From an uncultured Bacteroidota bacterium (GTDB lineage: Bacteria; Bacteroidota; Bacteroidia; Chitinophagales; Chitinophagaceae), in contig CAIOIZ010000150.1 in the NCBI GenBank assembly GCA_903858475.1, positions 1-36,658 on the forward strand: a stretch of DNA of 36,658 nucleotides. Direction: 5' to 3'. Positions 24,233-33,413 of this stretch are shown one piece after another. The notes under the pieces are model-generated. The model was not told where the DNA came from, ran no database searches, and worked only from the letters and a program-made list of their open reading frames with translations. Position 1 is the first letter of the stretch; each line of letters begins with the position of its first letter. Made by a program: the position numbers and the translations under genes.

Positions 24233-26842
24233 TTAAAATTTCAATCCAATTTTAGCAAAGAAGAAAGAACCGCCATGTCCCATCTGAACAGCTTCCCACA
24301 TACCACCTGTTTCGGTATTGGCTGCATCATGATGATCGGGGTACACATCAAAAATATTACTTCCACCTAGGGTGATATTTACTTTCTTGTTAGCTAAATA
24401 GCTGAAAGAAATATCGGTCGTTGTTTTCTTTTTGAATAATTCAACTTGATCGGCAAAATCGATAATCCTTACTTCGCCAAAATTGGTAATGCGAAGATTG
24501 ATGTCGAAGTCGTTAATCTTATAATTCAATCCAAAATTCATTTTGCTTTTAGGGGCACTGGCCAATAAAAAATATTGCTCTCTTGCGCCATAATAGATGT
24601 CCTCTTTTCCAGCCAAAGCATCGGTTGTTTTAATTGAATTAATTTTCATGTGATTGAAGTTACCCGCATAAGTACCAGTTAATTTGCCCTTGCCTAAATT
24701 TATGCCGTAGGTAGCAATTACATCAAATCCATCCGTACGGGTATCAACTGCATTGGTAAAAAACTGAGCAGCACCAACATTTAGGTCAGCCAAAGTTTCT
24801 CCAATTACATCATCTGTTTGGTCAAACAATCCGGTTAGTACAATTCTATCTTTGATGCTAACCGTATAACCATCTACGGTTAAACTAAAATTCTTGATGG
24901 GTTTTGCAGTAAATCCAAAACTAGTATTAACAGAAGTTTCTTGCTTCAAATCGGGAATGCCCACGGTTTTCGCCAATGATCCAGAATTGGGAGCAATTAC
25001 AATTTCATAAATTTTCCCTGCCGCTACGTTGGTGAAAGTAGAGCTAAAATGTTTTTGCGGTAAGGAAGGTGCTCTGAAGCCAGTGCTAATAGAACCTCTT
25101 AAAGCAAAGTTATTGCTCACTTTTAATCTGGTAGCAAATTTGAAATTGGTTGTCCAACCAAAGTCAGAATAGTTTTCTGCTCTTACTGCTCCACTAATCA
25201 TAAAGCTTTTCGACAAATCCAATTCACCATCTGCATATCCAGCCCAGTTGATTCTAGCTTTATTGGTTTCATCTTTAGGTTGAAATCCAGGAAACCCTTG
25301 AGAACCACCTGGACGGAAACTGGTATCTCCACCGCTAATGTCAAATACAACAGGACCGTATTGTTTGTAAGAACCCAATTCCCCTGCAAATAATTTATAT
25401 TGATCTTGTCTTAACTCAGTACCCAAGGCTAGGTTAAATCCTTTTGCAAATTTTGCAAATGCTTTGTTGGCATGAAAACCAATACTGTTTTGAGAAAGTT
25501 GAAATCCACCTGCTTTAAAATGAGTTGGTGATGCAGCTAATAATGAAGCATTCAATGTTTTGTCTACTTCATATTTGAATTGATTTCTTCCCAGGTTTAC
25601 ATTGAAATCTGTATTCCATCCACGTTTTTCACTGCGAATGCCAAAAGACAATCCAATGTCATTAATTTTCGATTGAATGATAGGATCAAACCCATCAGGG
25701 TAGATGGCAGTTACATTTCTTGCAGATCCTGCATCTCTAGTATAGGCATAAGCACTACCATTGCGGGCGCTTATTCCTCCAAAGGCATAGAAACTAGTCT
25801 TGCCTTTTACAGGGAATCCACTATTGAAAAATAAACTGTAATTGTCTAAGGAACCATCTCCGAATTTCTTACGGTAGTTATCCGGATACAATGTTTCGAA
25901 ATTAGGACGATAGGTTTTTTGTTTAAGCAGGTAATCAGCAGTTAAGTTGATAAAACCATTATTTTTTAATTGGAATCCATAATTCAAGTTGGCATTCACC
26001 GTAAGACCATCTGAATGTTTGCTCAATACTTTTCCATTATCAGAATCCAGTGATTTACCACGACCTGTCATGAATTCACCCACAGATACATTTACATTGC
26101 CTTCTTTAACGTTTGATTTTAAAATTACATTGATAACGCCTGCTATAGCATCAGAACCATATTGTGCGGCTGCACCATCTCTAAGGATTTCGATTCTTTC
26201 GATGGCAGCAGCAGGAATGGTATTTAAATCGGTGCCAGTATTGCCACGTCCGCGGCTACCGAATAAATTAACTAAGGAAGACTGGTGCCATCTTTTACCA
26301 TTCACCAATACCAATGTTTGATCTGGTCCCAAGCCACGCAATGTAGCAGGATCAATATGATCAGCACCATCAGCACCGCTTTGACGGTTGCTATTAAACG
26401 AAGGAGCAACATATTGCAGAATCTGATTCAAATCAGCTTGTCCAAGAGAGTTCGTAATTTTAGAAACAGGAATAATATCTACCGGAACAGGGGTTTCTGT
26501 TGCTGAACGGCGAAGGCTTCTGGTACCTACCATCTCAACAGCTCCAATGCTAATGCTATTGGAGCTCATGGTAACATCCGCCGATTTTCTACCTTTTGCA
26601 CTAATTTCTAGTTCAACAAGGCCTGCTCCCGAGAAAATTAGGGTAGCATCAGCATTTGTTAATTTGAGGGTGTAATTACCATCCTTATTAGTGGTGGTAC
26701 CATTAGTAGTACCTTTTTCCTTTACGCTGGCAGCTTCTACTGGTTGGTTGTTTCTGTCAACCACCTTGCCGGTAATAGTTTGTGCATAAGAGAAAGATGC
26801 ACAAAACAACATTGCTGTTAAGCAAATGATTAGTTTTCTCAT
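24233..26842 (-). CDS. TonB-dependent receptor
   Basis: An 869-residue outer-membrane importer. Residues 1-20 are a signal peptide (ending SYAQ). About 22-95 is a carboxypeptidase-regulatory-like domain (GKVVDRNNQPVEAASV). About 115-245 is the plug, with TLRGLGPDQTLVLVNGKRWH and AAAIERIEILRDGAAAQYGS followed by AIAGVINVILK. The remainder is the barrel, ending SFFFAKIGLKF. The plug sequence is close to receptors of the BtuB/CirA-like superfamily that occur as single genes in Chitinophagaceae, with no SusD partner here. The ligand is unknown. A possible -7 box TAACTTTA lies at 26874-26881 on the - strand. Confidence 0.93.
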   Translation of the reverse strand: MRKLIICLTAMLFCASFSYAQTITGKVVDRNNQPVEAASVKEKGTTNGTTTNKDGNYTLKLTNADATLIFSGAGLVELEISAKGRKSADVTMSSNSISIGAVEMVGTRSLRRSATETPVPVDIIPVSKITNSLGQADLNQILQYVAPSFNSNRQSGADGADHIDPATLRGLGPDQTLVLVNGKRWHQSSLVNLFGSRGRGNTGTDLNTIPAAAIERIEILRDGAAAQYGSDAIAGVINVILKSNVKEGNVNVSVGEFMTGRGKSLDSDNGKVLSKHSDGLTVNANLNYGFQLKNNGFINLTADYLLKQKTYRPNFETLYPDNYRKKFGDGSLDNYSLFFNSGFPVKGKTSFYAFGGISARNGSAYAYTRDAGSARNVTAIYPDGFDPIIQSKINDIGLSFGIRSEKRGWNTDFNVNLGRNQFKYEVDKTLNASLLAASPTHFKAGGFQLSQNSIGFHANKAFAKFAKGFNLALGTELRQDQYKLFAGELGSYKQYGPVVFDISGGDTSFRPGGSQGFPGFQPKDETNKARINWAGYADGELDLSKSFMISGAVRAENYSDFGWTTNFKFATRLKVSNNFALRGSISTGFRAPSLPQKHFSSTFTNVAAGKIYEIVIAPNSGSLAKTVGIPDLKQETSVNTSFGFTAKPIKNFSLTVDGYTVSIKDRIVLTGLFDQTDDVIGETLADLNVGAAQFFTNAVDTRTDGFDVIATYGINLGKGKLTGTYAGNFNHMKINSIKTTDALAGKEDIYYGAREQYFLLASAPKSKMNFGLNYKINDFDINLRITNFGEVRIIDFADQVELFKKKTTTDISFSYLANKKVNITLGGSNIFDVYPDHHDAANTETGGMWEAVQMGHGGSFFFAKIGLKF

Positions 26843-27034
26843 TGTGAATAGTAGTTTTAGTTAATAACAACTTAAAGTTAGGGAATAATACTAAAATGAA
26901 TGCATTAATTCCCTCCAAGAATTTCAAGGAGAATAGCTTCGAATAAGGGTTCTAGCGGCGTTTAATAAAAAAATAGATATTCAACCTCCAGCGTGCAATA
27001 GCATTGACTAGTGATGGTTGAAAGCCCTTGGGGA

Positions 27035-28231
27035 TTATTTCATTTCCAATGCATATTGTTCCAATGCTTTTTCTAGACAATCCATCGCCAAGTGAATGGA
27101 TGCTACATTCAATACATAGGCCAGTCTCACCTCCTTTTTACCGAGTCCTGGAGTAGAATAAAATCCAGTAGCAGGGGCCAACATAACTGTTTGATTATTC
27201 CAACTGAATTTTTCTAAAAGCCATTGACAGAATACATCTGCATCATCAATGGGAAGTTGTGCCATAGCATAAAAAGCGCCCCCGGGGTTTGGACAGAAAA
27301 CACCTGGGATATTATTCAACCTTTTTACAATAGTATCTCTTCTTAATTTGTATTCGGCCTTAGTAGTATCAAAATAATTATCGGGTAAATCAATGGCTGC
27401 TTCTCCCAAAATTTGTGCAAAACTTGGCGGACTCAATCGGGCTTGAGCAAATTTCATGACTGCATCCAATAATGTTTTGTTCTTTGTTACAAATGCTCCA
27501 ATTCTTGCACCACAGGCACTATACCTTTTACTGATGGTGTCCATGAGTACCACGTGTTCTTCCACCCCAGTTAAATGCATAGCGCTGGTATGCTTGCCTT
27601 CATAACAGAATTCTCGGTATGCTTCGTCAGCGAATAAAAAAAGCTGGTGCTTAATAATGATTTGTTTTAATATTTCCATTTCCTCCGCACTGTATAAATA
27701 GCCAGTAGGGTTATTAGGATTACACACCACAATGGCTTTTGTTTTTGGGGTGATGGCTTTTTCAAAATCTTCAATTGGGGGTAAGGCAAAACCAGTTTCT
27801 ATACTAGAACTAATAGGCTTTACAACCACTCCTGCCGCTACCGCAAACCCATTGTAGTTGGCATAAAATGGTTCTGGAATAATTACTTCATCTCCTGGAT
27901 CAAGACAGGCCATAAAGCCAAATAAAATGGCTTCGCTACCTCCCGTTGTAATAATTATTTGGTCAGCACTTACCTCTATTCCATTTTTTTTATAATACTG
28001 TGTTAGTTTTTTTCTATAGGATTCATTACCTGCACTGTGACTATATTCCAATACTTTAAAATCAGAATGACGAACCGCATCCAATGCCATTGAAGGGGTT
28101 TCAATATCGGGTTGTCCTATATTTAGGTGAAATACTTTGGTGCCTCTTTTTTTTGCAGCCTCTGCATAGGGAACCAATTTTCTGATGGGGGATGCAGGCA
28201 TGGCCTGACCTCTTTTACTAATCGCTAACAT
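27035..28231 (-). CDS. PLP-dependent aminotransferase, class I/II
   Basis: A 398-residue fold-type I aminotransferase. Conserved residues include NPNNPTG (171-177), Asp202 and Tyr205 in FADEAYREF, the Schiff-base lysine Lys236 in DTISKRYSACGARIG and Arg243 following it. The N-terminus (SPIRKLVPYAEAAKKRGTKVFHLNIGQPD) is of the aspartate-aminotransferase Ib-like group. The amino-acid substrate is not certain; aspartate, alanine or aromatic amino acids are all possible. It is the last gene of a - strand block but has its own strong promoter just before the ATG. Confidence 0.94.
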   Translation of the reverse strand: MLAISKRGQAMPASPIRKLVPYAEAAKKRGTKVFHLNIGQPDIETPSMALDAVRHSDFKVLEYSHSAGNESYRKKLTQYYKKNGIEVSADQIIITTGGSEAILFGFMACLDPGDEVIIPEPFYANYNGFAVAAGVVVKPISSSIETGFALPPIEDFEKAITPKTKAIVVCNPNNPTGYLYSAEEMEILKQIIIKHQLFLFADEAYREFCYEGKHTSAMHLTGVEEHVVLMDTISKRYSACGARIGAFVTKNKTLLDAVMKFAQARLSPPSFAQILGEAAIDLPDNYFDTTKAEYKLRRDTIVKRLNNIPGVFCPNPGGAFYAMAQLPIDDADVFCQWLLEKFSWNNQTVMLAPATGFYSTPGLGKKEVRLAYVLNVASIHLAMDCLEKALEQYALEMK

Positions 28232-28235
28232 GCGA

Positions 28236-28266
28236 CAAAGATAAGCCCTTCAAAGGATTGGTGAAA
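28236..28266 (-). promoter_or_regulatory. Promoter TTTC-N19-TATCTTTG for the aminotransferase
   Basis: On the - strand TTTC (28263-28266), a 19-base spacer and TATCTTTG (28236-28243) match the Bacteroidota -33/-7 arrangement. Only TCGC separates the -7 box from the ATG, so the message is expected to be leaderless or nearly so. Confidence 0.65.
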
Positions 28267-28284
28267 GAGCAATTGTATTGAAAA

Positions 28285-29175
28285 TTAGGAAGGATGAGTC
28301 AACTCTTTCCGCATTTGATTAGCAGTTTTACTGCTTCCATCATGGCTCCAACCTGGTGGCATAAAAAGATAGCGCAGTTTGTTTAGGAAGCTGGTTTTCT
28401 TTTGTAGGTCCTTGCCAATGGCCAGCCATTCATGAAAAACCAATTTAGCAGGATGATTAATCCCTGCAACTTCCTTGCTGAGTCCAAATTTCACCGGTTC
28501 AGTTTCTAATTCATCTTGAAAAGTTCCGAATAGTTTATCCCAGATAATTAGGCACATACCCATGTTTTTATCCAGATAAATAATATTGGTTGCGTGGTGA
28601 ACTCGATGATGTGCCGGACTAACAAAAAACCATTCAAACCAACGAGGCATTTTTTTGATATATTGAGTATGTAATAAAATGCCATAAGTCTGCGTGACAC
28701 TGTACATAAATACAATGTCTAAGGGATCGAAACCCATCAAACAAATTGGAATGAAATAGAGAAATCTATATACCGGCTGAAAGACACTAGAGCGAAAACC
28801 AGTAGTAAGGTTGTATTCTTCAGAGGAATGATGGGTTACATGTACCGCCCAACAAACCCTGCAGTAATGATCTACCCGGTGTTCAAAATAAAAAGCCAGG
28901 TCTTCTAAAATAAAAAGTAGGAACCAATATAAATAAGGATTGTGAATACGAAAAAAATGCTGTTGATACGACCAGGTTAAAACACTAAAATAAAAGGCCC
29001 ATCTCAAAAATAAATCTAAGCTGGCATTCAATAATGTGAGGTAAATATTCTGTAAAGTTTGGCGAATACTGTAATACTTTTTTCCATGCCAATTGCTCAT
29101 GAAAATTTCAATGCCAATAACAATTGCATATAAAGGAATAGAAACAATTAGAAACCAAGTTTCTCTTGTATACAT
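28285..29175 (-). CDS. Sterol desaturase / fatty acid hydroxylase family protein
   Basis: A 296-residue integral membrane di-iron oxidoreductase. Histidine boxes are HRVDH (99-103), HVTHH (112-116) and HHRVHH (189-194), with His169 between them, as expected for two iron atoms. Hydrophobic segments near 7-26, 42-65, 80-95 and 140-165 supply the membrane helices. Bacterial members hydroxylate or desaturate lipids such as carotenoids, sphingolipids or ether lipids; the substrate here is unknown. It lies 33 bases behind frr and is probably cotranscribed with it. Confidence 0.92.
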   Translation of the reverse strand: MYTRETWFLIVSIPLYAIVIGIEIFMSNWHGKKYYSIRQTLQNIYLTLLNASLDLFLRWAFYFSVLTWSYQQHFFRIHNPYLYWFLLFILEDLAFYFEHRVDHYCRVCWAVHVTHHSSEEYNLTTGFRSSVFQPVYRFLYFIPICLMGFDPLDIVFMYSVTQTYGILLHTQYIKKMPRWFEWFFVSPAHHRVHHATNIIYLDKNMGMCLIIWDKLFGTFQDELETEPVKFGLSKEVAGINHPAKLVFHEWLAIGKDLQKKTSFLNKLRYLFMPPGWSHDGSSKTANQMRKELTHPS

Positions 29176-29208
29176 GGGCTTTGGTTGGGCGTTGAGATAA
29201 GTTGATAA

Positions 29209-29772
29209 TTATACCGCCATAATCTCTTTGTCTTTTGCAGCCAAATGCTTTTCTATCATGGCAATATAGCGATTGGTTGTGTCTTGAATGGCTGCTTCTG
29301 CATCTTTGGCTGCATCTTCGCTTAGCCCGTCTTTTTGTAGTTTTTTAATATGTTCAATAGCGTCTCTGCGGATATTGCGGATAGCAATTTTTCCTTGTTC
29401 CCCTTCAGCGTTACATTTTTTTACCAATTCTTTTCTTCTCTCTTCTGTTAGTGGTGGAATACTTAAACGAATAATATTTCCATCGTTTTGTGGATTGATA
29501 CCAATATTGGCAGCGATGATGGCACGCTCAATGGGTTGTAACATGTTTTTTTCCCATGGTTGAATGCTTAATGTTCGGGCATCCATAATACTGATATTAC
29601 CTACCTGATCAATCTGCGTTGGATTGCCATAGTAATCTACTACAATGCCAGCTAGCATACCAGGATTGGCTTTGCCTGCTCTGATTTTTGTAAGTTCAAA
29701 TTCAAGGTGAGCAATGGCTTTTACCATGTGCGATTCGTTGTCGGTTTGTATCGTATGCAAGTCTGCGGACAT
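29209..29772 (-). CDS. frr: Ribosome recycling factor
   Basis: A 187-residue factor that, with EF-G, splits post-termination ribosomes. It shows the three-helix-bundle sequence with KIRAGKANPGML near residues 33-44, VDYYGNPTQIDQVGNISIMDARTL in the middle domain and the RRDAIEHIKKLQKDG helix near the C-terminus. Length is standard. The usual partner pyrH is not adjacent; instead a WecA-like gene lies upstream on the same strand, beyond a terminator. A good promoter box precedes it, and the sterol desaturase-like gene follows. Confidence 0.97.
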   Translation of the reverse strand: MSADLHTIQTDNESHMVKAIAHLEFELTKIRAGKANPGMLAGIVVDYYGNPTQIDQVGNISIMDARTLSIQPWEKNMLQPIERAIIAANIGINPQNDGNIIRLSIPPLTEERRKELVKKCNAEGEQGKIAIRNIRRDAIEHIKKLQKDGLSEDAAKDAEAAIQDTTNRYIAMIEKHLAAKDKEIMAV

Positions 29773-29792
29773 ATAATTATTGTTATGTGGTG

Positions 29793-29822
29793 CAAATCTA
29801 ATTAAAAGAGCTGTAAAATAAA
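29793..29822 (-). promoter_or_regulatory. Promoter TTTA-N18-TAGATTTG for frr
   Basis: On the - strand TTTA (29819-29822) and TAGATTTG (29793-29800) fit the -33/-7 pattern, 20 bases before the frr ATG. The -7 box matches TAnnTTTG exactly. The -33 box touches the terminator hairpin of the upstream gene. Confidence 0.5.
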
Positions 29823-29846
29823 TCAGCCCGATAAGATCGGGCTGAT
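29822..29846 (-). terminator. Terminator after the WecA-like gene
   Basis: ATCAGCCCGAT (29822-29832) and ATCGGGCTGAT (29836-29846) form a perfect 11-pair stem with a three-base loop. On the - strand it is followed by TTATTTTAC. It separates the WecA-like gene from frr. Confidence 0.8.
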
Positions 29847-29870
29847 AAAAATTATGTTATGGTGAATTAA

Positions 29871-31010
29871 TTAATCAGCTTCAACAGGAGTCGGTTCTGC
29901 CGCCATTGTAAATCTTTGCGTTGTCCTCGCCATTGCTGGTTTTGACACATTGGCTTTTGACATTTTTTTATTTTTCTGGCGACTAAAATAATATACTGTG
30001 CTAATGAAAACGATAACACAGCAAAATAAAATACCAATTACTGCTGTGGTTTGCAAGTAACGAATAAAATATGCTGCAGCAATAAAAGCAATATTGACAG
30101 TTACACAGATAAAAGTTACCATTTTATGACTAAATCCTAAATCGAGTAAAAAATGATGCACATGGTTTCGGTCTGGGCTAAATGGACTTCGACGATTTAG
30201 TATGCGCAGCGTAAATACCCTGAGTGTATCAAATAGCGGAATCATTAATATGGCAAACCCAATGGCGGGGGCAGCTTCTAAATGCAAAGTGCTATTTGGA
30301 TTTCCAGCAATGGCTATAAATTTTATACTAAGAACCGAATTAAGTAGGCCCAATAAAAGCGAACCCGTATCGCCCATGAATATTTTGGCAGGGGAAAAAT
30401 TATAAATCAAAAAACCCGCAATACTACCCGCTAATGATAAAGAAACGACCGCAAAAGTGATATTCCCATTGAAAGCAAAGTAGGCGCCAAAAACCAATGA
30501 GGTTAATAAACCTAAGCTCCCGGCCAATCCATCTACACCGTCGATGAGATTAAAAGAGTTGGTGATTACAACAATGGTCAGCATGGTAAAAACGACACTG
30601 GCAGCTGCTGGTAGTTCGTGTATTCCCAAAAAACCATACATATTGGTAATTTGAATACCCCCAAATTTAATTAGGATGCCTGCAGCAATTAATTGCCCAG
30701 CAAATTTTTTGCTGGCACTTAATACCATAATGTCGTCCTTGATGCCCAAGAAAAAAATCACAATGCAGGCGGCTGCTATAAATTGCAATTCGCTGCTTGA
30801 GCCAGCAGGCACACCTATTAGGGTAGCAAGAATAAAGCCTGCAAAAATACCCAAGCCACCCAGGGTTGGAATGACGGTCTTGTGTACTTTACGCTCATCG
30901 GGCTCATCAAACAATTTCTTCGACTTAGCTACCTGAATGATAACTGGGATAGAGAAAAATGTGATGACAAAGGCAAGCGTAGCACTCAATAAAATAGTAG
31001 TCCAATCCAT
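29871..31010 (-). CDS. Undecaprenyl-phosphate sugar-1-phosphate transferase (WecA/TagO/MraY superfamily)
   Basis: A 379-residue polytopic membrane enzyme with about ten helices. It would load a sugar 1-phosphate, probably GlcNAc-1-phosphate, onto undecaprenyl phosphate, the first step of a cell-surface glycan. Motifs are GIKDD (Asp92 and Asp93), NLIDGVDGLAG (154-164), FMGDTGSLLLG (211-221) and the RNHVHH loop (281-286) that is typical of WecA/TagO rather than MraY. A hydrophilic C-terminal tail of about 40 residues follows the last helix (SRQKNKKMSKANVSKPAMAR and on). No glycosyltransferase genes lie next to it. A TACTTTTG box lies upstream. Confidence 0.93.
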   Translation of the reverse strand: MDWTTILLSATLAFVITFFSIPVIIQVAKSKKLFDEPDERKVHKTVIPTLGGLGIFAGFILATLIGVPAGSSSELQFIAAACIVIFFLGIKDDIMVLSASKKFAGQLIAAGILIKFGGIQITNMYGFLGIHELPAAASVVFTMLTIVVITNSFNLIDGVDGLAGSLGLLTSLVFGAYFAFNGNITFAVVSLSLAGSIAGFLIYNFSPAKIFMGDTGSLLLGLLNSVLSIKFIAIAGNPNSTLHLEAAPAIGFAILMIPLFDTLRVFTLRILNRRSPFSPDRNHVHHFLLDLGFSHKMVTFICVTVNIAFIAAAYFIRYLQTTAVIGILFCCVIVFISTVYYFSRQKNKKMSKANVSKPAMARTTQRFTMAAEPTPVEAD

Positions 31011-31040
31011 GCGGTGTATGATTAGTAATAATCCAGTTTA

Positions 31041-31068
31041 CAAAAGTATATTATTATTTTCTGTCAAA
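31041..31068 (-). promoter_or_regulatory. Candidate promoter of the WecA-like gene
   Basis: On the - strand TACTTTTG (31041-31048) matches TAnnTTTG exactly. TTTG at 31065-31068 could be the -33 box, though the 16-base spacer is short. Confidence 0.45.
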
Positions 31069-31236
31069 AAAGCTCAAAACAGATTATTTAAGACCTTCCA
31101 GATTAAATAAACGTTGCTTTCTTATTGTTTTGTGGAGATTTTGCTATTTGGCTGGGTTTCTCCATATACAGACGAAAAGATAACGCATTTTTTATGAACT
31201 TATTATTACCCTAAATTACTGAAAGCATGGTTTTTA

Positions 31237-31268
31237 ATTGGTCTGCATAGACTTTTAAAGTAGGTTTG
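31237..31268 (+). promoter_or_regulatory. Promoter ATTG-N20-TAGGTTTG for the transketolase half
   Basis: ATTG (31237-31240) and TAGGTTTG (31261-31268, exact TAnnTTTG match) are spaced as in Bacteroidota promoters. The predicted transcript starts about 15-18 bases before the ATG at 31290. The TTG at 31266 that would extend the frame lies inside the -7 box, so it cannot be the start of this transcript. Confidence 0.6.
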
Positions 31269-31289
31269 CAGTACTTAAAACGTCTTTTT

Positions 31290-32123
31290 ATGCCAGCATT
31301 AACTGCAATTGCCTCCCAGGTAAGAAGGGATATCGTGAGAATGGTACACGCCGTACAAAGTGGACACCCTGGTGGTTCATTGGGTTGTGCAGATTTCCTT
31401 ACCGCCTTGTATTTTGATGTAATGAAAAGAAATCCAGGGTTTAGCATGGATGGCGTTGGAGAGGACCTTTTCTTTTTAAGTAATGGGCATATTTCCCCTT
31501 TATTTTATAGTGTTTTGGCTAGATCGGGGTATTTTCCGGTTGGGGAACTCGCCAGTTTTCGCAAATTGAATACCCGTTTACAAGGCCATCCTACAACACA
31601 CGAAAAATTACCAGGGGTAAGGATGGCTAGTGGAAGTTTAGGACAAGGGTTGAGTGTGGCCGCTGGAGCAGCTTTGGCCAAAAAATTAAACAATGACCCT
31701 TGTATCGTTTATTCGCTGCATGGTGATGGCGAATTAGACGAGGGCCAAAACTGGGAAGCAATTTTATTTGCTGCACATCATAAAGTTGACAACCTAATAG
31801 CTACTATAGATGTAAATGGTCAGCAAATTGATGGCCCTACTAGTAAAGTCATGGGCTTGGATAATCTTAAAGAGAAATTCCTTGCTTTTAAATGGGAAGT
31901 AGTAGAAATGGAGGGTAATGATATGGATGCAGTAGTGGCTGGTTTACTGCACGCAAAAACCTTTCTTGGTAAGGGGAGGCCGATTGTAATACTGATGAAA
32001 ACGGCAATGGGAAAGGGTGTTGATTTTATGGAAGGTACTCATGAATGGCATGGAATTGCACCCAATGACGAGCAATTAGCCAGGGCTTTAGCACAATTAC
32101 CCGAAACGCTGGGTGATTATTAG
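31290..32123 (+). CDS. Transketolase, N-terminal (TPP-binding) subunit
   Basis: A 278-residue half-transketolase for the non-oxidative pentose phosphate pathway. It contains GHPGGSLGCADF (25-36), SNGHISPLFY, the substrate-site SGSLGQGLSVAAG and the thiamine-diphosphate motif HGDGELDEGQNWEA (144-157). The pyrimidine-binding and C-terminal domains are absent, so it needs a separate C-half protein, as in many Bacteroidota and archaea. That partner is usually close by, but here the next gene is on the other strand, with only eight bases between stops. The frame could start at TTG 31266; the ATG at 31290 fits the family and the promoter better. Confidence 0.94.
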   Translation: MPALTAIASQVRRDIVRMVHAVQSGHPGGSLGCADFLTALYFDVMKRNPGFSMDGVGEDLFFLSNGHISPLFYSVLARSGYFPVGELASFRKLNTRLQGHPTTHEKLPGVRMASGSLGQGLSVAAGAALAKKLNNDPCIVYSLHGDGELDEGQNWEAILFAAHHKVDNLIATIDVNGQQIDGPTSKVMGLDNLKEKFLAFKWEVVEMEGNDMDAVVAGLLHAKTFLGKGRPIVILMKTAMGKGVDFMEGTHEWHGIAPNDEQLARALAQLPETLGDY

Positions 32124-32131
32124 TACCCCTT

Positions 32132-33358
32132 TTATTTTAAAAGAATTGCCTGCCGAGATGCTTTTCTGGCAGGAAACCAGGCTGCTGCAAAAGAGATTAA
32201 TAAGGCAGTGGTACTCACTAGTACATAGTCTCTCCATAACATTTTTACAGGAAAATAATTGATGAGGAAAGACCCGCCATGGAGGGGTATTATTTTAAAT
32301 TTAAGTTGAAGCAAACTGATACTAGTAGCCAATAGAATTCCTAGTCCTGCACCAATAATACCAAGTAATAAACCTTCCCAAAGAAAGATTTTTTGAATGG
32401 CCCTTGTGGATGCGCCCATACTTTGCAAAACACTGATGTCTTTTTGTTTTTCTAGTACCAACATAGTCAATGCACTGACCATGTTAAAGGCAGCAATAAT
32501 CAGAATTAAAGTAAGTACCGCATAGATGGCCCATTTCTCTAATTGCATAGTATTATACAAGCTCATATTTTGTTGGTAACGGGTTTTTACCTGGTAGTTA
32601 TTTCCCATCAAGGATTGCAAAAGCTGTGCCTTGTCCTGAATAGTTGAATTTTCCTTCAACCGGATTTCAACAGCGCTGTATTCATTTGCCGACATGCCCA
32701 TTTGTGCTTTTACAAAAGCTAGGTTCGTGATGGCATAGTTATCATCGAATTCCTGTTGAATACTAAAAACACCGGTGGCCTTTACGTTTCCCTCACTGAG
32801 TGATTCCAAAGGATCGTTGTTTGCACTGTTTTTCTTTGGCAAAATAAGGGTTAGTGAATCGGAAGGAATAGACTCACTAACGGTGATGCCTGCCTTATTT
32901 TGCACTCCACTGCCTATCACCAATCCTGCTTGGTCAGCAGTGCCCAAATTAAAATGACCTTTATAGGTGCTAGCTGCAACGCCAGAAGTTTGTTCAAAGG
33001 CTTCATCAACTCCTTTTAGGTTGATAACGGTTTGCGTTTCGCCTGCATTATTTTGTAATAAGGCTTTTTCTTCTGCAATGAGCGAAAGTTTTGCGATATA
33101 GGGTTGTTGCTGTATTTGCTGCAACTGGCTATCGGTTAAGAAAAAAGTTTTGCCATTGGCAGGAATAACTTTAATGTCTGTATAAAAAGAGGAGTACAAT
33201 GATTTTACCAAGCCTTCAAATCCGTTGAATACAGTTAATACCAATAGTTGGCAGGCGGTAGCAAAAGCAATGACAGCCACCGTTACCCATGCAATAATAT
33301 TGATGGCATTGGTTGTTTTTTTTGCTTTAAAATACCTCCAGGCAAATTGTAAATACAA
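32132..33358 (-). CDS. FtsX-like ABC permease (LolC/LolE type)
   Basis: A 408-residue inner-membrane permease resembling lipoprotein-releasing LolC/LolE proteins. One helix (about 20-45, INIIAWVTVAVIAFATACQLL) is followed by a large periplasmic region (about 50-265) and three C-terminal helices (about 270-300, 325-350, 375-398). The segment LEKQKDISVLQSMGASTRAIQKIFLWEGLLLGIIG is the conserved FtsX coupling region. No ATPase gene (LolD) is adjacent, so the partner must be encoded elsewhere. It lies 55 bases behind rbfA on the same strand, an arrangement I recall as common in Bacteroidota. Confidence 0.9.
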   Translation of the reverse strand: MYLQFAWRYFKAKKTTNAINIIAWVTVAVIAFATACQLLVLTVFNGFEGLVKSLYSSFYTDIKVIPANGKTFFLTDSQLQQIQQQPYIAKLSLIAEEKALLQNNAGETQTVINLKGVDEAFEQTSGVAASTYKGHFNLGTADQAGLVIGSGVQNKAGITVSESIPSDSLTLILPKKNSANNDPLESLSEGNVKATGVFSIQQEFDDNYAITNLAFVKAQMGMSANEYSAVEIRLKENSTIQDKAQLLQSLMGNNYQVKTRYQQNMSLYNTMQLEKWAIYAVLTLILIIAAFNMVSALTMLVLEKQKDISVLQSMGASTRAIQKIFLWEGLLLGIIGAGLGILLATSISLLQLKFKIIPLHGGSFLINYFPVKMLWRDYVLVSTTALLISFAAAWFPARKASRQAILLK

Positions 33359-33413
33359 GTGTAATAAATTGAGTGGTTAAGTCAATAATGTTGGAGCGAT
33401 TCCTATCTACTTA

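Noticed and set aside
26907..27034. Large-loop inverted repeat TTCAACC/GGTTGAA downstream of the aminotransferase, with a T run on the - strand
   Set aside because: The stem is only seven pairs with a loop of about 30 bases, too weak to call a terminator from sequence alone.
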